Shown here one piece after another: positions 1 to 11,695 of a DNA stretch of 64,000 bases. Origin of the DNA: Cryptomeria japonica (taxonomy: Eukaryota; Streptophyta; Pinopsida; Cupressales; Cupressaceae); contig NC_081414.1 in assembly GCF_030272615.1 (NCBI RefSeq), positions 914,447,648 to 914,511,647 on the forward strand, given 5' to 3'. Both the position numbers and the translations under genes were made by a program. How positions within the stretch are numbered: the first letter of the stretch is position 1; every line of letters starts with the position of its first letter. The notes under the pieces are model-generated. The model was not told the origin of the DNA. It ran no database searches and saw nothing but the letters and a program-made list of their open reading frames with translations.

Positions 1-9
1 TTGCATATA

Positions 10-14
10 CCTTA
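10..14. repeat. Target site duplication CCTTA (left copy; right copy at 6565-6569)
   Basis: CCTTA directly precedes the 5' LTR and recurs directly after the 3' LTR at 6565-6569. In the uninterrupted copia LTR the same site occurs once, at 12223-12227, which fixes the pre-insertion sequence. Confidence 0.93.
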
Positions 15-784
15 TGTTGGCAAATGCACACTCCAATGAGAAATTATAGGTGATTGAAGGTTTTTTCATTGATGGCAACCTTGCAATAATAGGACACCGG
101 CAAGACAAAGATACCAACACCGACACTGACAGACTCTATACCGGCACACAGAACACTGGCAGTGAAAGGAAGGATACCGACACCTTGGCCGACTTCAATT
201 TTGTTTAAAATGAATTTTATAATTAACTGTAAAATCATTGTAAGCCGACATGGAGAGTTGTAATATGACTCATATATGTATGAGATCATTTTGTAATAGG
301 AAATATGTGAAATAGGATGCGAGATAAGTAAACCTAATATGCAAAATATTGGTTAAGGATTTATGTTGTAGCAAAGCTTAAACCTGTACTGAATTTGGCA
401 TAGCAAATGCTGATCTGAAGCAGTACAAGATATTGGATTAGTATAATCCATTTTTGTAAGTTAGTGTGACTTCTTTTGTAATTGAGCAGTGAGCTCTAGG
501 CACTTGGCCTTCCTGCATGTGCAGGCCCCTATTGTAAGAGTAATATTCCCTTATTAGCTAGTAAGCGAATATTGTGGGTCACAAATCCAACTGAGGTTTT
601 TCCCACACCGGGTTTCCTCATTAAAATACTATGTTATGGTGTGCTTCTCACATGGTTACTGTTATTATTTATGGTTTACCGGTACATAGTTTAATATGCT
701 TTTCATGATTCAAGTCAAGTAAATTTATAAACCGGTTAGATACCGATTCAGCCCCCCCTCTCAGTATCTTTGGGAATCCTAACA
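15..784 (+). repeat. 5' LTR of the non-autonomous element
   Basis: About 770 bp, TG...CA bounded, repeated directly at 5811-6564. The last 35 bases contain a C-run followed by CTCAG and end CCTAACA, close to the LTR end of the copia element at 11696-11730 in reverse complement. Confidence 0.92.
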
Positions 785-800
785 ATTGGTATCAGAACTT
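785..800 (+). other. Primer binding site, initiator-Met tRNA type
   Basis: Immediately after the LTR the sequence reads TTGGTATCAGAACTT. TGGTATCAGA is the usual plant copia-type site complementary to the 3' end of initiator methionine tRNA. Confidence 0.8.
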
Positions 801-855
801 GGTCCTCTATTTTCATAAGCCTAACAACTTGAGGAAGATCTTGTCACCGGTAGAG

Positions 856-1968
856 ATGGAAAACTTGAGAAAATAATTAGAAATAGCTCTTACAGACTAT
901 GATGTAGAAAAAGTGAAGAATATCAAACTTGAAGATGATCTAAAGGCTGCTTAGGATATTATTCAAGCACTTCAAGAGAATTTTACTATTGCAAGGAACA
1001 AGACGAGAGAACTTTGTGAAAATATGCAGAATGAGGAAAATGAAAAGGAAAATCTTAATGATTTGATAAACAAGCTAAGACAATAAATCAGTACAACAAA
1101 GAATGAGATGCAAGATATGACTATGAGATTTTGTAAAGAAATTGAAGATAGAAAGAAGAATGAAGAAGACTTGGTTAGAAGACTAAATGATGTTGGAAAT
1201 GAAAACACAAGACTCGGTCATGAAAATGATATGTTGAAGACAGATCTTATGCACACACAAAATGATAGAACTGAACTCATAAGACAGAAAGGAATCTTGG
1301 AGAGTGAACTGACTGCTGCAAATCAACACAAGGAGAAATTCAAGAAAAGTTCAGAAGAACTTGGTGACATGCTGAAGAATCAAAAACCTAATGGTGATAC
1401 AAATGGCCTTGGCTTTGAAGTTGGTGAAAGCTCTGGTACTGCAAACAATCATGATCATAGCAAACTGGTAAGACAACCTTCTACTTACAAATTTAATAGC
1501 AAATACTTTAACTGTAACAAGTATGGTCATAGAGAAAATCAGTGTAGATCTAGAAATGATCAAAATACTAATACACCCACCGGTCAATGTTCTAAATGCA
1601 ACAAAGTTGGTCATAATTCAGAGAATTGCAGAATGAATGTAAGATGTTATATTTGTGGAAGATTTGGACACTTATCTAATCAATGCAGAATGCATACCAA
1701 CATAGGATATGGGAAAGCTATTCAGAAGAACAATGTGACTTGTTATGCTTGTAACAAAATTGGACATATTGCAAAATTTTGTAGAAGTAAGGCATCACCG
1801 ACAAATAACAAAGGTCCTAGTTTGAAAGGTAAAGAAAAGGTTGAAGAGGTAAAGCAAGAATTCTCAAAACAATGGATGAGAAAGTCAGATCTGAATGTTG
1901 ATGGGAATACTCCTCCACCAGTAGAACAGAGTAACACTCCACTGGTAGGAGACTCTTCATCTAACTGA
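856..1968 (+). pseudogene. ORF1: coiled-coil plus four CCHC zinc knuckles (gag-like nucleocapsid)
   Basis: An ATG at 856 opens a frame of 370 codons ending TGA at 1968. Stops at 874 (TAA), 952 (TAG) and 1084 (TAA) break the first third; the rest is open from 1108. The N-terminal half is rich in Glu, Lys, Asn and Leu and looks coiled-coil. The C-terminal half holds four Cys-x2-Cys-x4-His-x4-Cys knuckles, with the motifs CNKYGH, CNKVGH, CGRFGH and CNKIGH at about 1508-1790. Such knuckles bind RNA in retrotransposon gag proteins. Four in a row exceeds the one or two common in copia gag. All three stops are where Gln codons would be expected. The role as nucleocapsid is inferred from the knuckles and position. 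Confidence 0.8.
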
Positions 1969-2273
1969 AGAAAAATCCTTTGGGGGTTTAGCAACAAAAT
2001 GAAAAACTTGCTATTATTCCCTCGGTTAATGGTGAGAAGTTGAAATTGCTTCTATACCGGCAGATGACTTAAGTTGTGACTTAACTAACAAGAATTAAAT
2101 GTTGTAGTTGGCAAAAATAACATTATAAAGAAAGTGTTTTGGCTCCTTTTTCATTCACCAAGCATTCAAATCCTCAAGAGCACGAAAATTCCCAAGCGAA
2201 GGTATTCTAAGCGATGAAGTGAAGCAATCCATCAAAGAATTCATCCCTAAGGCATATTGAGGTATTTATAGCT

Positions 2274-5200
2274 ATGGCATCTTCATCCACTCCTGAATTT
2301 ATTGCAAACCCTACTATTGTTGAGGTTATTAAGTGCCCTAGACCCATTTTCAAACTGGTTCCCGAAATTGCAAAGAAAGATGATAGCATAGGTGCATTTT
2401 CTCAAATCCCTAAAGGAGTAGTATATGTTGAAGACCCTAGGATGTATATACATTGTCATATTGATGAATTAGGTGATGATGAGATTAAGAACATGTTTAA
2501 AACTGTGATTTGTGATGAATTCAGAAATGTCAAACCTGAACATAAGATAGTAGAAACCCTAGGTTTCACTGAAATTCTTAGTATCCCGGATTTTCCCAAG
2601 GATATCATAAGGATTGTGTTAAGAAGAGTACATGGTGAATTTTTCTGGTTAGACTCTATTCATAAAATCACAAAAGAAATAGTAAAAGTTGTAACAGGGT
2701 TACCCTCCACCGGTAACAGACCAAACAAAACAAAGAAGGTCTCAAATGACACAGTGATAAACCTAACTGGTGCAACATTTGATTAAAGATCTCTAAGGGT
2801 AAATGATGTGAAGGATATAAATATCGGATTTATTAGTATGATCTTAGGTTATAAGGTTACACATGCAAATAGGTTAAACTCAGTTTCTAGCCTATGTATC
2901 AAGAGTGCCTATGATATGGTCAATGATAATGCAAGAATAGATATATGTGAATGGCTTAAAGATGAGCTGATAGATAATTTCAGAAAGATTAAAGGAGATA
3001 AGAAAGGAACCTTCAGATTCAGAAACTTACTTGTTTGTCTGATGTTGTAGATAACCAAACAAGTACCTGGTATTGGTGCTAGAGATTTTGGCTTTGACAT
3101 ACCGGTAGGAAAACAACTATCAGATCTGTTGAACAATATGGGAGAGAATAGGGAGAAAAACATGAATGAGAATTTTCAAGCATTGAAGGCTCAAATGAAG
3201 ACTAGAGTAAGACTATCACAAGCTATTGTGGATAAGTATCAAAAAGATATCTATTTTGTGATCAAGAAAGATGAAATTTGGATGGAGGCAGGTATCCCTA
3301 GAACTATTTGGGTAACTGAAATGGGCTATGAAATAGATGACAACATCATAGAAACTTATGCAAAATCTCTCCTTGAAGCTCCAAAGGAAACGGAAGAGAA
3401 AGTGTTTGGTAGTGCTGAAACAATAGAAAGTACTATTCAATCTAGAAAAAGGGTTAAGAAAGTTGAAGCAACTGTAAGAAAAGGAACCCGACAGGCAAAA
3501 GCAATCAAGGAAGATGTTTTGAGACAAACTGGTATAAGTGAAAGTGAGTTGGAAGCCCCTCAACCGGAAACTCATCTTTCACTAGTTGGAACTTCTTCTG
3601 AGAGTGATATAGCTACTATATTTAAAAGGGTTGAAAGGAAAAGAAAACCCTCATCGGTACCTTCTCCTACACCAAAAAGGACAAGACAGAAGCAATAGGC
3701 AGTAAGGCCTCCGACGATTAAAATGAATCCTAAGAAGAAGAAGGTGAAATAGACTATTGCTCCTCTAGACAAACTTCTTAGCGAAATTACAAAGGATGGT
3801 AAGCTGAAGAACATCAATAAAATGTACAATACACTATCAGCTAATGATAAGGAAAGCATAGAAAATAGTGTAATTCTACACTTAGATATATACAAGAAAT
3901 TTTTGATGCAAATTGTTGATGAAATTCCAAATGACTTGTATAGGAGATTAGAAGCTAGAAGATTAGCCATTGTTGAACTAGATAAAAAGATTAAGATTGA
4001 AAAATTACTAGCAGTGCATCCAGTTAACTCACTTGATGAAATAGACATGAAAGATAGAGTTTTATCAGGTGGAAAGAGAGAAATGATAGAATTTTTAGGG
4101 AAAAAACTCACCTGATGAAATAGACAAATTAATCAGTGAGGCTAAATGAATAGTATTTTCTACTGCTCACCGACATGTAGCACTAATGGCTGGCAGAGTA
4201 ACTAAAGTATCTAAGGAAACAACAGATGGATGGGATATATTCTTTGTGGAAAAAGAAAAAGAGGAAGAATTACTTAGGCCAAAAACTATCAAAGTATATC
4301 AAAAGGATAGAGATAAGGGGAAAGGTAAGGTAGGTGGACCACCAAGCCTGAAAATAACTGACAATGTACCCCCACCTCTTTCAGATACTCCACCAATAGA
4401 CACTACTGAAAATCAACCGGCCACTGAGAGTATGGAGACTCCGGTAAAAGATACAAACCCTGAATCAGAAATTTTGTATACAGTAAATGTAGACACTTAG
4501 GAAGTTAACATTGTGGTTGACAGAGAAACCACTAAGAACAAAGAGAAAAATGTGACTACTAAGTCACCGGCTGTAGAGGTTGAGATGAACATAGAAAAAC
4601 TAGCACAAACAGAGCAACCGATAGAGGATACCACTAAGAAATCGGTAGAAACAATAGATAAACCATCTGAAGAACTGGCTAAAGAGAGTTTAGAGGTACA
4701 AACTTAGATTACATCTAAGAAACCGACAGTTAAAAGCTCAGAGAAACCCTCTAAGACACAAATAGAGAAACCAAAACTGGTACAAGTTGAAGCATAGGTT
4801 CAGATAGACATAGTGCCACTAGCCCAAACTGAAAAGCATAAACCTATGTTTGTAGAAATGCAAACACAAACAGACCTATAAGGCTATGATGATACAATAC
4901 CAATTCTTAAATTGATAGCACCAAAGTGCAGTGTTGAGAATAAAGATTATTTAGGTCAAATAGACATATTGTCTAAGTTCATTACCGACAACCTACTAAC
5001 TATTGATCAAATAAATGAGAATACATTTAAGGAGAGAATGATAAAAGAAAAAGATAAATTATTTGAGGATATTGTAAAGGAGAACAAGGAAGAAATGGAC
5101 ACCCTTTTACCGAAACTTGGAGAAATAATCTATGACTTCAAGAAACTGTACAGGGATACTTGCAAAATGAATGTCCTAATAGATGATCTTGACAAGGAGA

Positions 5201-5529
5201 TCAGCAAAGCACAAGATAAGACAAATAATATTGCTGACAATTTGTTTGGAACATCAGATTCATTTTTGGAGTTAGAAAAGAAGATTGCAGAACAGGAAGA
5301 GAAAATCAAGAAGTTGGAAAATGAAAAATAGGGAATAAAGGATAAGACAAAGGACTTGAAATGTAGACATAGTCCAAGACTTGAATACCTTACTTCTTTG
5401 AGAAAAGAAATATCTAAAGCTCTGGTTCCCGGGCTGAAGACATTGGAAGAGCAAATGCACATACTCACCGGTACAGTGCAGAGAACACAAGAGGCAATAA
5501 AAGAAGCAAAACTTTTAGCAATGGTATAA
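2274..5529 (+). pseudogene. ORF2: large protein of unknown function (about 1085 codons) of the non-autonomous element
   Basis: An ATG at 2274 starts a frame that can be followed to TAA at 5527-5529, with one shift: a run of six A at 4101-4106 that reads through correctly with five. In-frame stops at about 2784, 3048, 3696, 3750, 4147, 4498, 4705, 4795, 4879 and 5329 all sit where Gln or Arg codons (CAG, CAA, CGA) would fit. The N-terminal part contains an 'ITKEIVKVVTGLP' segment like those of plant transposon-associated proteins (inference). The middle is basic and Lys/Glu-rich, and the last 250 residues look coiled-coil. No enzymatic motif is visible. It may be a structural or targeting protein; I do not recognise it. 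Confidence 0.72.
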
Positions 5530-5627
5530 ATTTAGTTTTGACAGATATCTTTCAGATTGTAACCCACTGGTTACAAGAATCCTAACAAGACTCCATTGAC
5601 AGTGAATGACAACCTTTGTCATTGATG

Positions 5628-5640
5628 TCAAAGGGGGAGT
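5628..5640 (+). other. Internal polypurine-tract-like site
   Basis: TCAAAGGGGGAGT, preceded by CATTGATG, lies about 170 bp upstream of the main tract and repeats its core. The copia element has a similar second tract at 7313-7330 (minus strand). Confidence 0.5.
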
Positions 5641-5796
5641 AGTGGGATGAGAAAAATGGTCAGAAGGAAGGGACTTCATCTGCTCAGGGGGAACATATAG
5701 TTTTGAGCCAATTTTGGAAAGACAATTTTTTGGCAGACTATTTTTGGATATCATTTTTGACACTTTTGATTTTTCTCACGAGTGTTGCCATCAATG

Positions 5797-5810
5797 CCAA
5801 AGGGGGAGAT
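5797..5810 (+). other. Polypurine tract of the non-autonomous element
   Basis: CCAAAGGGGGAGAT directly abuts the 3' LTR start at 5811, the expected place for plus-strand DNA priming. Confidence 0.88.
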
Positions 5811-6564
5811 TGTTGGCAAATACAAACTCCAATGATAAATTATAGGTGATTGAAGGTTTTGTCATTGATGGCAACCTTGCAATCATAGGACACCAAAGAG
5901 ACAAAGATACTGGCACCGACACCGACAGACTCTACATCGGCACACAGAACACCAGCAATAAAAGGAAGGATACCGACACCTTGGCTGACTTCAATTTTGT
6001 TTAAAATGAATTTTGTAATTAATTGTAAAATCATTGTAAGCCGACATGGTGGGTTGTAATATGCCTCATATATGTATGAGATTATTTTGTAATAGGAAAT
6101 ATGTGAAATAGCATGCGAGATAAGCAGACCTAATATGCGAAATATTGGTTAAGGATTTATGTCGTAGCAGAGCTTAAACCAGTACTAAATCTGGCATAGC
6201 AGATGCTGATCTGAAGCAGTACAAGACATTGTATCAGTATAATCCATTTTTGTAAGTCAGTGTGACTTCTTTTGTAATTGAGCAGTCAGCTCTAGGAACT
6301 TGGCCTTCCTGCATGTGTAGGCCCCTATTGTAAGAGTAATATTCCCTTATTGGCCAGTAAGAAAATATTGTGGGTCACAAATCCCACCGGGTTTCCTCGT
6401 TAAAATACTATGTTTTGGTGTGCTTCTTATGTGGTTACTGTTATTATTTCTGGTTTACCAGTACATAGTTTTAATATTCTTTTCATGTTTCAAGTCAAGT
6501 AAATTTATAAACCGGTTAGATACTGATTCACCCCCCCCTCTCAGTATCTTTGGGAATCCTAACA
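5811..6564 (+). repeat. 3' LTR of the non-autonomous element
   Basis: Direct repeat of 15-784, about 754 bp. It lacks a short stretch present in the 5' copy near 590-610 and carries scattered, mainly transition, differences. It ends CCTAACA at 6564, followed by the target duplication. Confidence 0.92.
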
Positions 6565-7106
6565 CCTTATTGTAATCCTTTTCACATTCACAATCCCATC
6601 TCTCTCTGATCTTACAAATAAGATCTTACATATATACCATACCCTAAGACCAATTTGAATAGGTCGGCTTACTAAAATATATTACAATAAAATCAGTTAC
6701 AAACAAATCAATATTTGATGCATGATGTCAGCTCAATGCATTTACAATAATAATAAATCATCTCCATAACATGTCGTGCTGATCTGGAATAGATAAGACT
6801 GTCGGTGCTTATCCTAGACCTATTTGCCGGTAACAACAAATATGCAAACCCGAATAAACAGTTAACCAAATTGCCAAAACCAAATGATCGAATAATGTCT
6901 TCAACATAACCAAGTAGTTTCCAAGTCATTCCAAGTTTCGGTGAGCAATATAATCTACCGGTGAACCAAATACCAGTGACTTGCATAAGTCTCTGTCTTG
7001 TCGGTGAACATAACCAAAGTCTCTTAGTGCTAATAAGTGTTTGACAAGCGATGACAAGTGTTGACATCAATGACAAAGCCATATCAACATATCCAACATA
7101 CCAACA
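6565..7106 (-). repeat. 3' LTR (promoter-proximal half) of the copia element
   Basis: Matches 12223-12746 of the 5' LTR. It ends CCAACA at 7106 (TGTTGG on the minus strand), adjoining the polypurine tract. The other half of this LTR is interrupted at 14/6565 and leaves the window at base 1. Confidence 0.88.
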
Positions 7107-7121
7107 ATCTCCCCCTTTGGC
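7107..7121 (-). other. Polypurine tract of the copia element
   Basis: Minus strand reads GCCAAAGGGGGAGAT directly before the 3' LTR. The 35 bases 7101-7135 are identical (reverse complement) to 5782-5816 of the nested element. Confidence 0.85.
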
Positions 7122-7489
7122 ATTGATGGCAACACAAGATGGAAAAACCATCAAAGTTCCAAAAACCAAAAACCAACAATCGCCCAAAGAGATCATTAAT
7201 CTAGAAATAAAAAATACATAATATCTTTCCCAAAAGTAATAATCTCTCCCCAAGGGATAAAATCTCTCCCCCTAAGAATAATATGTGTTATCCATGTGTT
7301 TTTCCATATCAATCTCTCCCCCTTTGACATCAAATGCCAAAGCAGTACAAAACCAAATGCAATTAGTTCAAAGAAAATACCAACTCATTCAATATACCAA
7401 CTACTCCCCCTAAGAAGTAGCTCCCCTCATCAAAGACTGAGTAAAATATTTCTTTGTTAATTATGCCGGTTGATGCAAACATCAACTGT

Positions 7490-9074
7490 CTAAGTCTCTA
7501 TCGGTGGGGGTAGGACTCCAAGTTTCTCTCTGAGATACTCAAATGTTTCCTTAGGCAAAGGCTTTGTAAAAATATTTACAATTTTATCTTTAGTATTCAC
7601 ATAAACCAATTTCACTTCTTTTGCTTCAACATTCTTTTTTAGAAAGTTCAGTTTGATAGAAACATGTTTAGTTTTAGAGTGAAGTACTGAGTTCTTTGAT
7701 ATATCAATGGCTATTGTATTGTCATAGTAAATAGTTATAGATTCTTTGCAATTTACCTTTATGTCCTTCAACATTTCCTTAATCCATAATACCTGTGTAC
7801 AGTTAGTTGTTGCTGCAACATATTCTGATTCTTCTATTGATAGACTTGTACAACTCTATGTTTTGCTCAACCATGAAATAAGTCTGCTGCCAATAAAAAA
7901 TGCTCGGTCAGTGGTTCTTTTTTTGTCATCCACATCTCCTACCCAATTAGCATCTGTGTATGCACATAAGTCAAAATTTTCATCTCTATGATACCATAAA
8001 CCAAGGTTTGTAGTCTTTGTAGGTATCGGAAAATCCTTTTCACTGTTGATTCATGATTTTCTTTAGGATTACTCTGAAATCTTGAAACAATACATACTCC
8101 ATTCATAATATCTAGTCTTGTTTGTGTCAAATACAGTAAACCTCCTACCATACATTTGTATCGAGTCGGATTAACAGGTTTAGATTCATCCTTCAAAGAT
8201 AATTTATCATTTGTAGTCATAGGTGTACTTACCACTTTACAATTTTCCATGCCAAATTTCTTTAGTAATTCCTTCAAGTACATAGATTGACATAGGAATA
8301 TACCTTTATCAATCTATAAAATCTGCAATCCTAAAAATAATTTTATCTCTCCAATCATAGACATTTCAAATTCTTGCTGCATTTTGTTAGAAAATTCTTT
8401 ACACAAACCATCTTCTCCTCCAAAGATTATATCATCAACAAAAACTTCAATAACCAAGATGTCATCATTAGTCACTTTGTAGTATAGGTTTTTGTCAACG
8501 TTACCTTTTGTGTAACCAAGCTTCAAAAGATATTTGTCCAATCTTGTATACCAAGGTCTAGGAGATTGTTTCAATCCATATAAAGCTTTCCTTAACCTGC
8601 AAACCATGTCTTTGTTATCTGTCAAAGAAAATCCATCAAGTTGCTCAATGTAAACTTCTTCTTCAAGATCTCCATTCAGAAATGCACATTTAACATCCAT
8701 TTGATAAACTTTGTAGTTCTTGTGTGCTGCAAAATCCAATAAAAGTCTTACTACCTCAATTCTAGCTACCGGTGCAAAGGTTTCATTGTAATCAATTCCT
8801 TCTTTCTGTGAATATCCCTTACACACCAATCTCTTTTGTTTCTGATTACCATGCCATCTTCATTAAGTTTATTTCTAAAAACCCATTTAGTTCCAATTAC
8901 ATTTTTGTCTTTAGGTCGGGGAACTAATGACCAAGTGTTATTCCTTTTAATTTGTTCCAATTCATCTTCCATTGCTTTAATCCAATATTTATCTTCACAT
9001 GCCTCATTAATTGATGTAGGTTCAATTTGAGAAATAAGACATACCTCCTCAATCTCCAATCTTCCTCTAGTCAT
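7490..9074 (-). pseudogene. Copia RT and RNase H region, broken
   Basis: Reading down from 9074: the start of RVT_2 (KAMEDELEQIKRNNTWSLV), then from 8829 the fingers and palm ([32 protein letters not shown]), the catalytic box as FVDD in place of YVDD near 8430, then LYLTQTRLDI and the copia RNase H end (7490-7774, with IYYDNTIAIDISKN and TKHVSIKLNFL). A frameshift lies near 8840, another near 8000-8030, and stops occur at 8314 and 7490 (both TAG). RT copies element RNA into DNA and RNase H removes the template; neither can be made whole from this copy. Family assignment is firm from motif order. Confidence 0.88.
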
Positions 9075-9173
9075 AACTCCTTGAAATTTGTTTCCAATTA
9101 TCTGATCTTCAGAATGATTTAATCTTACATACCGAGGTGTTTTTACTTGTTGTTCTTCAGTGATTGTTGAATC

Positions 9174-10583
9174 TCAAGATGATGTCGGTGTCACTAGATC
9201 ATTATTTTGTACCATTGTATTCACAATAGGTTCATTTGTGATTAGGTCTATTGCCAGTTCAAAGTCTGTGTACCTTGAATTTCCTCTAAACTGTTCATCA
9301 ATTTTCACATTTGCACTCTCAACAATTTTCTGCAATCTCTTGTTAAAACATCTATATGCCTTGCTCTTAGATAAATAACCGAGAAATATTCCTTCATCAC
9401 TTCTAGGATCAAATTTGCCAATATACACATCTCTTCTAATATAACATTTACTTCCAAATATTCTGAAATATTTAAGAGTAGGAGTATTACCAAACTATAG
9501 TTCATGTGGGGTCTTACCGGTTTCTCCTCTGATGTGAACTCTGTTGAATGTATAAACAACTGTATTGACTACTTCTCTCTAGTATACATGAGGTAGATTT
9601 GCTTCTGATATCATACTTCTGGCTGCATCCAAGATAGTTCTATTTTTCATTTCCACAACTCCATTTTGCTGGGGTGTCTGGGCTGCTGACAACTGTCTTT
9701 TGATTCCATTCACTTCACAGAATGCATTAAATTCCTTAGATGTGAACTCACCTCCTTGATCTGATCTCAAACATTTGATTTTCTTGTCGGTTTCATTTTC
9801 TACCATCACCTTGAATAGTTTGAATTTCCCAAATGCTTCATATTTTTCTCTAAGAAAAGTAACCCAACACATTCTAGAATAGCCATCAATGATTAGAATG
9901 AAATATGTATCTCCTTGTATACTTCTAGTTCTTGTTGGACCACATAAATCAGTATGAATTAAATCAAGAACATTGTTTGACTTCTCTGGAATACTTTTAA
10001 AAGATGCTCTGACTTGCTTTCCAAGTTGACATTCCTTACATACTAGATTGTGAGGTTTAACAATCTTAGGTAAATCTCTAACTACCTTGGTAGTACTGAT
10101 TTTCACAATGCAATCAAAATTTACATGACAGAGTCTCTTATGCCATAACCAACTTTCATCAATATGTGCAATCAAACATGCTTTCTCATTGTTGTTCAAA
10201 TGAAAGATATTACCTCTAGTCTGATTACTGGTTGCAATTTCCAAACCAGTTATGTTTAAGATTTTGCATTTACCATTCTTGAATTGTAACTGAATTCCTT
10301 TCTCAACTAATTGACCAACACTCAAAAGATTATGCTTCAAACCTTCAACATAGTAAACATTATCAGTATTGTGCTAACCATCAAAAGATATAGTGTCTTT
10401 TCCTTTGATCAAACAAGCTTTATCATCTCCAAATCTTACTAGACCTCCATTGTAATCCTAAAAGGTTAAGAATTTACTCTTATCACCAGTCATATGATGT
10501 GAACATCCTGAATCAATAATCCATTCATCCTTATCTTCAACTTTAGCTTCCAGGGCCCGCTCTACCGGTTGAATAGTAGGTGC
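9174..10583 (-). pseudogene. Copia protease and integrase region, broken
   Basis: In the same frame as gag. Just after the gag stop the sequence encodes DEWIIDSGCSHHMTGD, the retropepsin DSG site (about 10500-10545). The GAG-pre-integrase box LWHKRLCHVN and the second half of the zinc finger (LVCKECQLGK) follow at about 10015-10150. The integrase core has Asp in IHTDLCGP, Asp in CLRSDQGGEF and Glu in QQNGVVE, so the DDE triad is retained. Stops at about 10455, 10365, 9579, 9497 and 9174 are TAG, TAG, TAG, TAG and TGA, at positions expected to be Gln, Trp or Arg. The C-terminal domain (KCYIRRDVYIGKFD) precedes the RT. Confidence 0.87.
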
Positions 10584-11639
10584 CTATTGATCATTTGCTA
10601 TAGCAACAAAAGCCCATACATTGTCTATTGGATCCTCATTAGAATCATTAGTAACTCCTTCATCAACATAATAAAAAGTTTTGTCTCTATTCTTCATAAA
10701 TTTGTATTTTTGATAGTCAAGGTTAGGCTTATATGTTCTTCTAGCTTCTTCTCTTAATCTTGCATGTCTATCAAGACATCTAGATGCCATATGACCAATC
10801 TTATTACAGTTAAAACATTTAAAGGGTTCTTTACCTTCATACTTACTTCCAATAGGACCTTTAGGCATTTTCCTTGTAAATAGTGCTTCAAGTTCTTCAT
10901 TTTCTCTCCTGCTTTCTTCAAGTTCTCTTGCATAGAAGGCTTTCCAATCAGATTTATCATGTGATGATGATGATGTTGTAGTTGATGATGATGCCTTAAA
11001 AGCTAGATTTGTCTTGATAGTAGTAACAAGACCAAATTCCTCAAGCTCAAAAGATGAAAGTTTTCCAACCAAAGTGTCTCTAGATACTGATGCATTAGGC
11101 ATTGTTCTCAATTCATCTATAGTAGTAAATTTCATTTTATATGCCGGTGGTAAAGCTCTTAAAAATTTAGATACAATCTCATCTTCACTTAAGGTTCCTC
11201 CACAACATTGTATACCTAGAACAATTTCATTTACTCTTTCCATAAAAGCAGAAATTCTTTCATCTTCTTCCATTTTCAGACTTTCATACCTGACCCATAA
11301 GCATTCAAGTTTTGCAATTTTGATTGTGGAATCTCCTTCATTCAATTTTTCCAGTTTGTCCCAAATAGCTTTAGCAGTAGATCTATCTGACAATCCCATG
11401 ACTTGTTGATCTGATAATGCGCTCAAAAGTGCTTCTCTTGCTTTGCAATCATTTTCCTCATCTTTTCCCAAGGTTGGTGGATTAGGCTGACTGGGAGTAG
11501 GAGCAATATAACCATTCTTTATAACCTCCCATATATCCTTTCCAATGCAATTCAAGTGTGTCTCCATCTTGATCTTCCATATGCCATAGTTAGTTCCATC
11601 AAGTTTCGGACTGTCCTTCCTAAAATAGTTAAAAGACAT
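10584..11639 (-). pseudogene. Copia gag (UBN2-type capsid with one zinc knuckle)
   Basis: 351 codons from ATG at 11639. The N-terminus KLDGTNYGIWKIKMETHL is the DUF4219/UBN2 capsid start. The middle has the UBN2 pattern TAKAIWDKLEKL and FLRALPPAYK, and CFNCNKIGHMASRC near 10790-10820 is a single CCHC knuckle. It ends at a TAG in the frame that continues into the protease, so this stop is probably a mutation of a Gln codon rather than the natural end. Gag forms the particle that packages element RNA. This is the most intact ORF of the element. Confidence 0.87.
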
Positions 11640-11680
11640 TGGATCTCCTCAAGCTGTTAAACTTCTACAAAAGAGAACTA

Positions 11681-11694
11681 AGATCTAATACCAA
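11681..11694 (-). other. Primer binding site of the copia element
   Basis: Minus strand reads TTGGTATTAG just inside the 5' LTR. It is the initiator-Met-type site with one C-to-T change against the intact site at 785-800. Confidence 0.72.
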
Positions 11695-11695
11695 T

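Larger units (their letters stand above)
15..6564 (+). mobile_element. Complete non-autonomous LTR retrotransposon with two ORFs and no RT/INT
   Basis: Direct LTRs (15-784 and 5811-6564) start TGTTGGCAAA and end CCTAACA. They flank a primer site, two plus-strand ORFs and a polypurine tract. The 5-bp target duplication CCTTA at 10-14 and 6565-6569 proves an intact insertion into the copia 3' LTR. I find no aspartic protease DSG/DTG motif, no integrase zinc finger or DDE core, no RT YVDD box and no RNase H in any frame between the LTRs, so the element must rely on enzymes supplied by another element. Its ends closely match those of the surrounding copia element, the best candidate partner class. 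The LTRs differ by scattered substitutions plus a 17-base deletion in the 3' copy, so the insertion is not recent. Confidence 0.88.

Noticed and set aside
785-800. Possible tRNA gene fragment at primer sites
   Set aside because: Only the short complement of a tRNA 3' end is present, as expected of a primer site.
11014-11409. Plus-strand ORF of 131 codons
   Set aside because: Antisense of the copia gag, which has clear capsid and zinc-knuckle motifs.
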